Source: Leptospira sp. 96542 (GTDB lineage: Bacteria; Spirochaetota; Leptospiria; Leptospirales; Leptospiraceae). From it: a stretch of DNA of 64,000 nt. The notes below the pieces were generated by a model. That model did not search any database, was not told the DNA's origin, and saw nothing but the letters and a program-made list of their open reading frames with translations. A program made the position numbers and the translations under genes. Position 1 is the stretch's first letter; the number at the start of each line of letters is the position of its first letter. Below, piece after piece: positions 7,803 through 16,218 of this stretch. The DNA is taken from NCBI GenBank assembly GCA_029310945.1, contig JARJFC010000011.1, positions 40,701 through 104,700 of the forward strand. The letters are read 5' to 3'.

Positions 7803-9443
7803 ATGAAAACAATCCTAGTTTGCAAAATTTGTAATAGTGCCCATTCCATATCTTCTCACAAAGTGAATGGCAAAAAAGGTAAATTCCATTGTAAAAATTG
7901 TTCGAAGTGGAATGAATTTGACTTACGTGCGGAAAAAACTGCAAATAAGACCAACGCACTAGTGTTATTTGATATGCAGTTTAATGATACAATTCCTGAT
8001 CATAAGCTGCAAGGTCAGTTGTTTGGAACCTATGTAGATCATTTGGAAGTGAATTGGGTGGATGATCGGATGGCCATTTTTTCAGCTGAAAATTCAGAAA
8101 AAACACCACCACTTTTTATATCCGGGTTACCAAATTTTAATCGATTGAAGGGTTTTGTTTATGATATTTTTCCAAACGATTCCGATTCGAAAATTATCAT
8201 TGAATTTGAAAATTCTATAAACCAATCAAACAATCTACGATTTTCACTTTTTATTGAATCTGTTTCGGATGTTTCCATTGAAGGGAAACTTTATATTGCC
8301 GTTGCAGACGCGTGGAATACGTTTTTGCACGGGAGTTTCAAAGCAAACCGAATCACAACCATTCATTTCGATGAAAATGGGAGTTTTGATAAAGCTCTGC
8401 CGATTTTTACTTCCAATCTCTTGAGTGCTAAAGTTTTTGCTTTATCAGGAAATATTTTACACCTACAAGAAAGTTTTTCGAGGTTGTTTGAGGAAGAAAA
8501 ATTAAGTTTACTCACTTTGATTTTGGAACATTGGCCACTGGATGGAAACAGAAATTCAGAGGTGCATTTTAAAGAAGATCATCTTTACTGTATTTTTCAA
8601 ATCAGTGAACGCAAGTTAAATGAAACATTTATTTTTTTAATTGCAAATCAGGTAATCCCACAAAAACAAAATTGGAAATCCATTTATGAAATCATTGGTC
8701 ATACTGAATCTGAACCACTGTTTGTCCCGATCTTAAAGAAAAAATTTCCAGATATATACAGCCAAACCACGGAGGTTGTGCAAGTTCCAGAAACCTCGCT
8801 AGAGGGTTATGAATGGATGGAATCAGATGAACCATACCTTTTGGATGGTTTTTTGCGAAAGGTTGGATCTTTGGATTATATATTGCAAGATGAAACATTA
8901 AACCCACTTGGTTTTACTATTTTGCAGGAAGCGTTGGTGCGATCTAAAGTGAAAATTGTTTCCAAACTTTTGGAAAAAGGTGCAAACCCCAATATCAGAG
9001 ATGCAAACGGAGAAACAGCTCTCTTTAAACTATGCCAAGACAATACAATGCGTTTGCAGAATAAATTAATTTTGATGGATGAACTGATTAAAAACAAAGC
9101 CAACGTTAATTTCCAATCTGTCAATGGTTTGACTGCCTTACATTGGTGTTGTGTTTTCGGTGAACCAAGTTTGGCGCAAAAACTCATCAAAGCAGATTGT
9201 AATGTACATATTGCCGACACTTGTGGAAACACTGCTCTACATGAATCGTGTAAGTTTGCCAATTCAGCCGTTTTGGCTCTCCTTTTAGAATCTGGCAGTA
9301 AACCAAACGAAAAAAACTCAGAAGGAAAAACGGGTAGAGACTTGGCATTTGAAAGTTTGGAAATTGCAGAGTTAGAAGGAGATAACGACAAAGTGGAACG
9401 TTATAAACGTATTTTGTCGTTACTCGATGTTTATGGTGGTTAA
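7803..9443 (+). CDS. Zinc-ribbon and ankyrin-repeat protein
   Basis: 546 residues in three parts. Residues 1-40 form a small zinc ribbon with CxxC at 7-10 and 30-33. Residues 45-350 form a beta-rich region I cannot assign. About 360-535 carries four to five ankyrin repeats (GFTILQEAL, NGETALFKLC, NGLTALHWCC, GNTALHESC, EGKTGRDLA). Ankyrin repeats mediate protein contacts; the ribbon may bind nucleic acid or protein. There is no signal peptide. It is divergent from the SDR-like gene and its 3' end overlaps the ABA4-like gene by 4 bp (convergent). Confidence 0.75.
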   Translation: MKTILVCKICNSAHSISSHKVNGKKGKFHCKNCSKWNEFDLRAEKTANKTNALVLFDMQFNDTIPDHKLQGQLFGTYVDHLEVNWVDDRMAIFSAENSEKTPPLFISGLPNFNRLKGFVYDIFPNDSDSKIIIEFENSINQSNNLRFSLFIESVSDVSIEGKLYIAVADAWNTFLHGSFKANRITTIHFDENGSFDKALPIFTSNLLSAKVFALSGNILHLQESFSRLFEEEKLSLLTLILEHWPLDGNRNSEVHFKEDHLYCIFQISERKLNETFIFLIANQVIPQKQNWKSIYEIIGHTESEPLFVPILKKKFPDIYSQTTEVVQVPETSLEGYEWMESDEPYLLDGFLRKVGSLDYILQDETLNPLGFTILQEALVRSKVKIVSKLLEKGANPNIRDANGETALFKLCQDNTMRLQNKLILMDELIKNKANVNFQSVNGLTALHWCCVFGEPSLAQKLIKADCNVHIADTCGNTALHESCKFANSAVLALLLESGSKPNEKNSEGKTGRDLAFESLEIAELEGDNDKVERYKRILSLLDVYGG

Positions 9444-9856
9444 TACCGCTGTTTGATTGTGCGCATAACAAAGTATATTAGTAAGCCCATAGGCCCAAAA
9501 TAGAAAGTCAAAAATAGAGGTAGGATCATGATCCATCTGTTGATTCCCATCTCTCTGGCATCTTCTGTTTCCCAAATACCAATAAACAAATCAAACGCTA
9601 AATAATGCACCCAACCAGCAAGCAAAGCATAATCATTCTGGAAGAGAAGTTTTACTGATTTTAAAGTGGAAAAATTTCCTTCGGAGTTTTGTAAACCTAT
9701 TGATATTAGGCCTGAATACAATCCACCAAACAAAAATACAACGACAATGTATTTTAGAAATTTTCGAACTTTCGGTGAGTGCGAAAATAAAATGAGTGTT
9801 ATCCATGAGGTGGCCGCAAGTCCACTAACAATTGAAAATAAAATTTCCAGATTCAT
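9440..9856 (-). CDS. ABA4-like membrane protein (DUF4281)
   Basis: 138 residues, four predicted membrane helices. The signature AGWVHYLAFDLFIGIWETEDA followed by a polar loop and LFLTFYFGPMGLLIYF matches the ABA4-like/DUF4281 family, named after the plant protein needed for neoxanthin formation. In bacteria the function is not settled; some members are near carotenoid genes, but none is visible here. It overlaps its upstream membrane-protein partner by ATGA (9853-9856), so the two are co-translated. Confidence 0.75.
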   Translation of the reverse strand: MNLEILFSIVSGLAATSWITLILFSHSPKVRKFLKYIVVVFLFGGLYSGLISIGLQNSEGNFSTLKSVKLLFQNDYALLAGWVHYLAFDLFIGIWETEDAREMGINRWIMILPLFLTFYFGPMGLLIYFVMRTIKQRY

Positions 9857-10761
9857 ACAGTTTTACCTTTTAATAATAATATAAAAATCAAATTGAGAAC
9901 AAACACAAACGAAAGAACTAGGAGTGAAACACTATATACATTATGCCATTGGAATAAAGATTTTCCGGCTAGCGCCTGGATTGTTAGAACTAAGGTGATA
10001 CAAAAACTAACAAAACCTAAAATTCGAATCCTTCCCATGGTAATGTTATCTTTCCCAGTGAAATGATAATAAGCGGCAATGGCTGTAAAGATTTGCATAC
10101 AATGCATCCCCACAAAGTGAGCTATCCGCATGTCACCATATTCTGTACTCCAACCTAAAAACGTGATTCCTTGACCGCCGTCAGATCCTCCAAAATTATG
10201 ACCACCACTCAGTAAAAAAACACCAGCTTTCATTTGTTCAAGTTGTTCTGGTCTAGGTGTGGTCATAAAAAAACCTAAGATCATTCCAAAGCCAGATACA
10301 AACAATCCCCATCCCAATATTTCTTTGTATACATTCGTTATAGATTTATTTTTCAAAATTAAATATAAAATCCAAAGATGGAACACCCAAAATATAGAAA
10401 TACTCGTTCCCATAACAGAAAATATAATTTGGTTGAGTGGGGTGCTGATATTAAAATGGCTCGCCTCTCCCCTTGCTGCCTGGAAAAAAATCAAAATAAT
10501 TTCGATAAGGGAGGTGATGGTGAGTGCCCACTGGATCCGAACATTCTGTTTCCCGTTAGTGACAAAGGCTATCAGTATCCAAATCGTTGTAAACGAATAG
10601 AGTAGGACAGAGACCGTGAACTTAAAGGGTTTGATCCAGGCGTTTGCTCCCGTTATTGTCCGCCCATCCAGAAAGAGGAGTGGGATGACAGAAAGGGTGA
10701 GAAAAAACATGATTACCCCATTCCAAAAAAGTGGTTGTTTCCAGTAGAGTTTTAGATTCAT
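9853..10761 (-). CDS. Multi-pass membrane protein of unknown function
   Basis: About 302 residues with seven to nine membrane helices and a conserved-looking histidine-rich part (GGHNFGGSDGG, then RIAHFVGMHCMQIF, then YYHF). I do not recognise the family. I place the start at the ATG at 10761 (MNLKLYWKQP) and not at 10824, because the longer version would run through the nested inverted repeats that look like the shared promoter with the divergent TetR gene. Its stop overlaps the ABA4-like start (ATGA). The histidines could bind metal or heme, but this is speculative. Confidence 0.7.
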   Translation of the reverse strand: MNLKLYWKQPLFWNGVIMFFLTLSVIPLLFLDGRTITGANAWIKPFKFTVSVLLYSFTTIWILIAFVTNGKQNVRIQWALTITSLIEIILIFFQAARGEASHFNISTPLNQIIFSVMGTSISIFWVFHLWILYLILKNKSITNVYKEILGWGLFVSGFGMILGFFMTTPRPEQLEQMKAGVFLLSGGHNFGGSDGGQGITFLGWSTEYGDMRIAHFVGMHCMQIFTAIAAYYHFTGKDNITMGRIRILGFVSFCITLVLTIQALAGKSLFQWHNVYSVSLLVLSFVFVLNLIFILLLKGKTV

Positions 10762-10779
10762 GATGTTTACGGTGTATAT

Positions 10780-10825
10780 TTCGATGTGGTCTTTGTCAAC
10801 ATCGAATGTTTGCGCTGTAAACATT
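10780..10825. promoter_or_regulatory. Two overlapping inverted repeats in a divergent promoter
   Basis: TTCGATGT (10780-10787) and ACATCGAA (10799-10806) form 8-bp arms 11 bp apart. AATGTTT (10805-10811) and AAACATT (10819-10825) form 7-bp arms 7 bp apart and end 13 bp before the TetR start. The two sites overlap by two bases. They sit between the TetR gene and the membrane-protein/ABA4-like operon, so they are likely operators for that TetR protein. Confidence 0.55.
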
Positions 10826-10838
10826 TTTAGAGATTTTT

Positions 10839-11513
10839 ATGAATATTCCCCTAAAAAAGAAAAAGATTTCAAAAACCCAACCTAAATCCGAATCCGACCG
10901 AGCGGAAACGGGCTACCACCACGGAAATTTACGCGAAGCCGTTCTGTTACGGTCACGCAGAGTTCTTGAGGAAAAAGGATCCTTTGCTTTGAGCCTCAGA
11001 GACATCGCGGTGGATTTAGGTGTGAGCCATACCGCACCTTACCGTCATTTCCCCAAAAAAATAGACCTACTCTACGCCCTGGTTACGGAAGGTTTTTTGG
11101 AATTAAAACAGGGCATGGAGAGAGCTTGGGCAAAATCGGAGGATCCTTTGGAAAAATTACGAGCCGCTGGCGAAGAATACATCTACCTTCTCCTCGGCCA
11201 CCCGAGGCGGACAGAGCTTATGTTTGGAGGTGAGGTGTTTCTATCGGGCTCTCTTCCAAAGGAACTAATCGAAGCAGGTGAAGAAGCTTATTTAGGAATG
11301 TATCGGATTGTGGAACTGGGACAAACTTCACTCAAATTGAAAAAAGCCATCCCCACAAGGACACTCATGATGGCGCACTGGAGTTGTGTCCATGGGTTTG
11401 CCGTTTTGAATGAAAGGCGTTGGAAATTGTTAAAAACAGAGGAGGACAGGTCTCTTTTCCAAAAGGAAATAGATGGTATTTTGGATATTATGATCGAAGG
11501 GACGAGGTTGTGA
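10839..11513 (+). CDS. TetR/AcrR family regulator with WHG-type C-terminal domain
   Basis: 224 residues. A basic N-terminal extension precedes a typical helix-turn-helix (LREAVLLRSRRVLEE, LSLRDIAVDLGVSHTAPYRHF, about residues 28-75). The C-terminal part contains MMAHWSCVHGFAVLN, the WHG-domain signature (PF13305-like). It is divergent from the ABA4-like operon with inverted repeats between them, so it probably controls that operon and itself. The stop lies directly against the convergent stop of the HATPase gene at 11514. Confidence 0.87.
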   Translation: MNIPLKKKKISKTQPKSESDRAETGYHHGNLREAVLLRSRRVLEEKGSFALSLRDIAVDLGVSHTAPYRHFPKKIDLLYALVTEGFLELKQGMERAWAKSEDPLEKLRAAGEEYIYLLLGHPRRTELMFGGEVFLSGSLPKELIEAGEEAYLGMYRIVELGQTSLKLKKAIPTRTLMMAHWSCVHGFAVLNERRWKLLKTEEDRSLFQKEIDGILDIMIEGTRL

Positions 11514-12095
11514 TTACTGGGGTTCCGTAAAATAAAGGATACGGCTTGTGATGGTTGTGTCCACACCTTCCGATTCGATTTCAACTTCCATTTCGACAGG
11601 GTAGTCTTTTAAAACCATAATGAGTCCGATTCCAGAGTGGTGCGGGTCATTTTCATTGGTTTCTAATTTTTCAATATACAATTCTTCTAAATTAGGAGCA
11701 GAAAATATTTCTTTTAAACTTTCTTCATAGGCGGCAACGTTTGTTTCGTTTGTTCGGTTTTTAACGATCATTTCAAAAGCCACACCACGGTTTATGAGGC
11801 AAATGTCGATGTCGGCTTTTTTATCGTAGGAATATTTGGCAGCATTTTCCAAAAGTTCGTTGAACACGGTGGATATGGAATTTACAATTTCCGAATTTCT
11901 CATATCCTGCGATTCGGTCGGAACTTCGGGCAAAAAAGAAAACCCATAAAAATAACCAATAAAATCGGAAAGGATTCCGATTCGTCGCCAATACTTCATT
12001 AAATCCAAAGGTTTTAAATGGATTTCAATTCTGGATTCTGGTTCTTGTCGTAGGGCGGACGAGTTGGTTAGGTTTCCGTATTTTCGCATATTCAT
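11514..12095 (-). CDS. Anti-sigma-type HATPase regulator (slr1658-like)
   Basis: 193 residues with an HATPase_c-like core: an N-box FNELLENAAKYSYDKK, and a G-box area HHSGIGLIMVLKDYPVEMEVEI. This layout fits the slr1658/DUF6272-like regulators, which are related to anti-sigma kinases of partner-switching systems. It shares recognisable segments with the protein at 16219 (LENA.K.S, SG(I/L)GL(I/L)M.LKDYPV), so the two are paralogues 4 kb apart. It is the last gene of the PP2C-cyclase-HATPase operon. A role as switch kinase for the STAS protein at 15861 or an unlinked partner is inferred. Confidence 0.72.
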   Translation of the reverse strand: MNMRKYGNLTNSSALRQEPESRIEIHLKPLDLMKYWRRIGILSDFIGYFYGFSFLPEVPTESQDMRNSEIVNSISTVFNELLENAAKYSYDKKADIDICLINRGVAFEMIVKNRTNETNVAAYEESLKEIFSAPNLEELYIEKLETNENDPHHSGIGLIMVLKDYPVEMEVEIESEGVDTTITSRILYFTEPQ

Positions 12096-12120
12096 AGTTC
12101 GACTCGTTAATCTAGCCGAT

Positions 12121-13065
12121 TTATTTCAAAGCCGCAAGCGCTTTTTCTAAAGCAAAGCGCATTAAAAGTTTTTCTTCTGGGTCTGTGCTCAATTTGTCAA
12201 AATGAAGGGGTTTGAGTAAAAAACCTTCGTTGTCAAATTTAAGGAAGGGGTTTTCTTTTTTTTCCTGTTCGTTTTTTAAGCTGATCACTTGGAAGGTTTC
12301 GATGGGTGTGTGGACACCTTTGACAACGATTTCTCCTTTGGGACGAGTGTCTATGAACTCGTCTACCAAAGATTTTGTGGCATTGGAAATCAAAATACCA
12401 CCTGGTTCGGATGCGTGTTCAAGCCTTGAAGCTACATTCACTGGTCCACCAATGATCGTATAATCCATACGTTCGTTTGTACCAAAATTACCTACGGTCA
12501 CATAGCCCGTGTTAATACCAATTCTACAAGTTAGGTTGTGGTTGATACCAGATTTTCTCCAATACTCATCTAACGCTGGTAGACTGTCCCGCATCTCAAT
12601 GGCCATTTTGACGCAATTCAGAGCGTGGGCTGTGTCGTTTTCGAATGTGGGAGCCCCAAAAAAAATCATAATGGCGTCACCAATGAATTTGTCGATGGTT
12701 CCGCCGTATTTGATCGCAATGCTCGACATCACATCCAAATATTTATTCAAACAATCGGAAAGAATTTCTGGCTCGATGGAATCAGTGATCGTGGTAAAAC
12801 CCACGATGTCGGAAAAAAAAATGGTGAGTTTGCGTCTTTGGTGGGAGATCGCTGTTTCCACCTCAGCCCCAGCTATCATCTCATACAACTGCGGAGAAAG
12901 GTAACGACGCATCCGATCCATATACATTTGGATCTTTTTATTGTTTTCTAAAAGTTCATTTTCAACTTCTGTAGAATGGTCGATGATGTTTTGGTACAAC
13001 ACTTCCAATTCAGCATACTTGGCTTTTTCTTCTTCGAGAGTGGATTCCAAATCTTCCGAACTCAT
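12121..13065 (-). CDS. Class III adenylate cyclase
   Basis: 314 residues, soluble. Residues 1-55 are a coiled coil; the cyclase domain runs from about 78 to 260. Metal-binding Asp86 (FFSDIVGF) and Asp130 (KFIGDAIMIFFG) are present. Lys126 and the Asp of MDYTIIG are the pair that selects adenine, and PVNVASRLE supplies the transition-state Asn/Arg. It should therefore make cAMP. It lies 6 bp after the PP2C gene, so the two are co-transcribed, and the divergent gene at 14694 encodes a cyclic-nucleotide-binding protein. What controls the cyclase is not clear; the coiled coil may couple it to a partner. Confidence 0.9.
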   Translation of the reverse strand: MSSEDLESTLEEEKAKYAELEVLYQNIIDHSTEVENELLENNKKIQMYMDRMRRYLSPQLYEMIAGAEVETAISHQRRKLTIFFSDIVGFTTITDSIEPEILSDCLNKYLDVMSSIAIKYGGTIDKFIGDAIMIFFGAPTFENDTAHALNCVKMAIEMRDSLPALDEYWRKSGINHNLTCRIGINTGYVTVGNFGTNERMDYTIIGGPVNVASRLEHASEPGGILISNATKSLVDEFIDTRPKGEIVVKGVHTPIETFQVISLKNEQEKKENPFLKFDNEGFLLKPLHFDKLSTDPEEKLLMRFALEKALAALK

Positions 13066-13071
13066 CTAATT

Positions 13072-14583
13072 TTAACCCTTCTTTCTCATGACCATGATGG
13101 TTATGTCATCATACAATTGTACACCATCGATGAATTCATAAATATCTTTAAAAATTCCGTCCAACATTTCATCGGTAGAACTGAGTGTGGCATAACGTTC
13201 TAAGGATTCAACCAACCGTTTGGACCCGAATTGTTCGCGTTTTGCATTTTCAGCTTCTGTGGCACCGTCTGTGTAAAGTAATACGATGTCATTTTGGTTT
13301 AATTCAATTTGTTTTTCGTGTAAAAACTCATCAATGGACTCGGTAAGACCAACGAGCATTCCATTGTCGACAGTGTCTATGATCTCAGTTTTTTTCTTTG
13401 CATGTCGGTAAACAAGAATGGTCTCGTGTTGGCCAGCTGTTGTGAACACCCCATTTTTGTAGGAAAATAAGGAAAGTGTTAGGTTACGGATGTCTTTCAT
13501 CCGGATATGGATGTTGGCAAATAGGATGGTGTTTATGGCAATGAGTGATTCACGGAGAGAAATCACTTGTGAACGTAAGGTTGTGACAAAGGCAGATTGA
13601 GTCATGAGCATGACCACACCCGATGCCAAACCATGGTCTGTCACGTCACCGATGCCAATGTAGATGGATCCGTCTTCATGTGGGATTACATCGTAGTAAT
13701 CCCCACCCACTTCGTTGGCAGAATCCATCCTTGCCGAGATTTCTAAATCTTTGACTTGTTCGAGTTCTTCTTTGCGGGGGAGAACCATGGCTTGGATCTG
13801 CCTTGCCACATCTAACTCCATGCCCAAACGCATATTCTCTTCGAGGATTGCTTGTTTTTCCGTATTAAAAATTAAGTCTGCTTGTTCTTGCGTGGTGCGA
13901 GATGTGTTGACGATGGCATACAAAATGAGACCACCTGTGACTACCATGTACAGTAAGATGAGAAAGATACCCATCGGCACTGCATTGACAAGGAAGAAAG
14001 AACTGTTCGTTTCCAAAAACTGTGGTTTTAGATACGAAGACAAGTCCATCAACCTTGTGTTGAACTCAGTCATCTCCGGATAAAAGTATATTGTTAAACT
14101 GGCATATTCGATAATCAGGACAACAACGGCGAAAATAATGGTGGTAGTGTTGTTTCTGATGGATGCGAGGGCGATCAGGATGAAAAACACATAGATCATC
14201 GGTGCCGCATACACTAAACTCGGGTTTTTTTGTGAGTAAGCACTATACCCAGTAACAAACGTTAAAAGAGTGATTTCTAAAAAAGAGGAAAGAAATTTAA
14301 AGATATTGAGGTAATTCCCCGATTTCTTTAGAGAGAAGTAGACAATAAAATTGTAAAATAATAAAACGAGTATTGCCGTGACCTGGAAGTAGAATTCTAT
14401 TACTGGTCTGCCAGAGAGCCTTCCAAGTGTGGCAAAAATGACAAGGAACCCAAGGAAGAAAAATCGAAACCGCGTGGCGAAGGTTTCGGCTCGGAGTTCC
14501 CCTTGGTAGGCAATCTCTTTTAATTGTTTTTTGTAGTAATCAGATAGGACAAAGCGATTTTCAGTGGGAGAGGATTGCGGCAT
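13072..14583 (-). CDS. Membrane-bound SpoIIE/RsbU-type PP2C phosphatase
   Basis: 503 residues. About 35-240 holds six or seven membrane helices, followed by a coiled linker (TTQEQADLIFNTEKQAIL) and a PP2C domain (about 270-500) with the metal-binding motifs GGDYYDVI, GIGDVTDHG, LLYTDGATEA and YDDITIMVM. Such phosphatases dephosphorylate STAS anti-sigma antagonists. It heads the operon PP2C-cyclase-HATPase and is divergent from the acyltransferase/cNMP gene. The STAS protein at 15861 is the obvious local substrate. The stimulus sensed by the membrane domain is unknown. Confidence 0.88.
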   Translation of the reverse strand: MPQSSPTENRFVLSDYYKKQLKEIAYQGELRAETFATRFRFFFLGFLVIFATLGRLSGRPVIEFYFQVTAILVLLFYNFIVYFSLKKSGNYLNIFKFLSSFLEITLLTFVTGYSAYSQKNPSLVYAAPMIYVFFILIALASIRNNTTTIIFAVVVLIIEYASLTIYFYPEMTEFNTRLMDLSSYLKPQFLETNSSFFLVNAVPMGIFLILLYMVVTGGLILYAIVNTSRTTQEQADLIFNTEKQAILEENMRLGMELDVARQIQAMVLPRKEELEQVKDLEISARMDSANEVGGDYYDVIPHEDGSIYIGIGDVTDHGLASGVVMLMTQSAFVTTLRSQVISLRESLIAINTILFANIHIRMKDIRNLTLSLFSYKNGVFTTAGQHETILVYRHAKKKTEIIDTVDNGMLVGLTESIDEFLHEKQIELNQNDIVLLYTDGATEAENAKREQFGSKRLVESLERYATLSSTDEMLDGIFKDIYEFIDGVQLYDDITIMVMRKKG

Positions 14584-14643
14584 AGGTTCTACTTTATATT
14601 TCGATACAGAGAATGCGGAAAATTAGCTATTAACGTCATACAT

Positions 14644-14660
14644 TTTGCATAAATTGCAAA
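14644..14660. promoter_or_regulatory. Inverted repeat in divergent promoter
   Basis: TTTGCA-TAAAT-TGCAAA lies between the PP2C gene (start 14583) and the acyltransferase/cNMP gene (start 14694), 33 bp before the latter. A regulator binding here could control both directions. No regulator is assigned. Confidence 0.4.
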
Positions 14661-14693
14661 TGATTTTTCATTTTTTTGCGGAGGAAACACAAA

Positions 14694-15875
14694 ATGGTTC
14701 ACATTAAGGTACGTTTGGCAGAGTCCCCTGAAGACAGGGAAAAAATTTACCAGCTCCGTTACGATATCTACGTTCAGGAAATGAACAGAAAGCAATCTTT
14801 TGCGGACCATTCCAAATTGCAAATAGAAGAACCCTACGATGCCACTGGCCATCTTTTTTTGGCCGAAACCGATGAGGGGGAGGTGATCGGCACCGTCCGC
14901 ATCAATTTCCGCAAGGATGGACCTCTGGAATGTGAAGAGCTCTACGATATGGAAGAGTTTCGTCCGTACTATCCGAACCAAGTGTCCATGTCTACAAAAC
15001 TCATGGTCAAAAAAGAATACAGGTCTTCTGCCGCAGCAAGCATGTTATGTATGAAAATTTACGAACACGCCAGGGAGAACGGAATTGTTGCCGATTTTAT
15101 TGATACCAATCCTCATTTGGTACGACTCTACAACCAAGTAGGGTACAGATTGTACAAAAAAAACATCGACCATCCTGATTATGGAAATGTGATCCCTATG
15201 GTTTTTCTTTTGGATGATAATGTTTATTTAAAACAAATCCACTCTCCCTTTTTGCGATTGGCAAAAAGATACCCTGCGAGCACGGGGCTTGCGGAACTCT
15301 TCCAAGTCAAATTTCCGGGTTATAAAGACATCCGGCCACTCTTTGCGATGGGAGGAGACGAAGTTTGGAGTTCCATCGCTCACGATATGTTCCTTCCACC
15401 AGATCAGGTGTTGTCTTTTTTGCGTGGTTTCACCCCAGAAGAGTCAAAAAAACTCCTCTCGATGCTTGACCTCATTGATTATGAGCCAGGGGCAATTGTT
15501 TTCAAACAAAACCAAGAAAGCCAAGGATTATTTTGTGTTTTGGAAGGGTCGGTGGAAGTCGTTGTGAATGGAGAGGAAGGAAAAAAATCTACAATTTCCA
15601 TTTTGAACCAGGGTGAAATCTTTGGAGAACTGGGGTTTGTTGCCAAAACCAGCCGCAATGCCGATGTCATTGTCCGAGACCGTGCCAAACTCCTCGTTCT
15701 CACTCCCAACGAATTCCAAAAATTAGAATTACAAAGCCCGAGCCTCGCCATCAAACTGCTCACCAATTTGTTTGTGATACTCGCACAAAGGTTCAACGAA
15801 ATGTCCCGCCGCATGCTCACATTCCGTACGTTATACGAGACAAGCGGGGAAGGTGTAAATTTAGGAAATTTCTAA
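14694..15875 (+). CDS. FeeM-like N-acyltransferase fused to cyclic-nucleotide-binding domain
   Basis: 393 residues. Residues 1-180 form a GNAT-like N-acyl amino acid/homoserine-lactone synthase fold (YQLRYDIYVQEMNRK, GEVIGTVRINF, STKLMVKKEYR, FIDTNPHLVRLYNQVGYR). Residues 265-385 form a cNMP-binding domain (LFCVLEGSVEVVV, GEIFGELGFVAKTSRNADV with the phosphate-binding Arg). It probably transfers an acyl chain from acyl-ACP to an amino-group acceptor under cAMP control. The start is the ATG at 14694, chosen because a strong GGAGG precedes it by 9 bp; an in-frame TTG at 14676 lies upstream of that site. A class III cyclase is encoded divergently nearby. Its 3' end overlaps the convergent STAS gene by 15 bp. 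Confidence 0.85.
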   Translation: MVHIKVRLAESPEDREKIYQLRYDIYVQEMNRKQSFADHSKLQIEEPYDATGHLFLAETDEGEVIGTVRINFRKDGPLECEELYDMEEFRPYYPNQVSMSTKLMVKKEYRSSAAASMLCMKIYEHARENGIVADFIDTNPHLVRLYNQVGYRLYKKNIDHPDYGNVIPMVFLLDDNVYLKQIHSPFLRLAKRYPASTGLAELFQVKFPGYKDIRPLFAMGGDEVWSSIAHDMFLPPDQVLSFLRGFTPEESKKLLSMLDLIDYEPGAIVFKQNQESQGLFCVLEGSVEVVVNGEEGKKSTISILNQGEIFGELGFVAKTSRNADVIVRDRAKLLVLTPNEFQKLELQSPSLAIKLLTNLFVILAQRFNEMSRRMLTFRTLYETSGEGVNLGNF

Positions 15876-16208
15876 AACCACTTGGTCCCAAAGTTTTTTG
15901 AAATTCGAAAGTGATTTCGATTGCCAAGAAACACTGAGGGAACCTTGGATTTTGATTTGGTATGACGCACTTTTTCTGGAATCAATGATGAACATGGAAA
16001 GGGTAGTGATACCCGAACTGTTCACAAATTGCAGGTCGGTGAAATCCATGGTGAGAAGTGTTCCCTGGCAAAGTTTTGCAACATCTCTCAAAAAAAGTTT
16101 TATGGGTTCATAAGCGGGCAAATTCTGCAAACGGATGGAGCCATTGAATTTAACAGTTTTTGTCGCTTCGTCGTATTGAATATTGTAATCTAGATCTTTG
16201 ATTTCCAT
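15861..16208 (-). CDS. STAS-like regulator (slr1659-like anti-sigma antagonist)
   Basis: 115 residues with the beta-alpha pattern of STAS proteins. LLTMDFTDLQFVNSSGITTLSMF (about residues 51-74) contains the serine site (VNSSGI) where anti-sigma antagonists are phosphorylated. It resembles the slr1659-type regulators that occur with slr1658-type HATPases, and that partner gene lies 10 bp upstream. The likely cycle is phosphorylation by the HATPase at 16219 (or 11514) and dephosphorylation by the PP2C at 13072. The downstream target is not visible. Confidence 0.75.
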   Translation of the reverse strand: MEIKDLDYNIQYDEATKTVKFNGSIRLQNLPAYEPIKLFLRDVAKLCQGTLLTMDFTDLQFVNSSGITTLSMFIIDSRKSASYQIKIQGSLSVSWQSKSLSNFKKLWDQVVLEIS

Positions 16209-16218
16209 GAAGCTTCGC

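Noticed and set aside
8876..9391. 171-codon open frame on the minus strand
   Set aside because: Antisense to the ankyrin repeats of the gene at 7803; no ribosome site or domain.
10762..10824. N-terminal extension of the membrane protein (start at 10824)
   Set aside because: It would place coding sequence across both inverted repeats and the promoter of the divergent TetR gene, and has no ribosome site.
12509..12904. 131-codon plus-strand frame
   Set aside because: Antisense to the adenylate cyclase catalytic domain.
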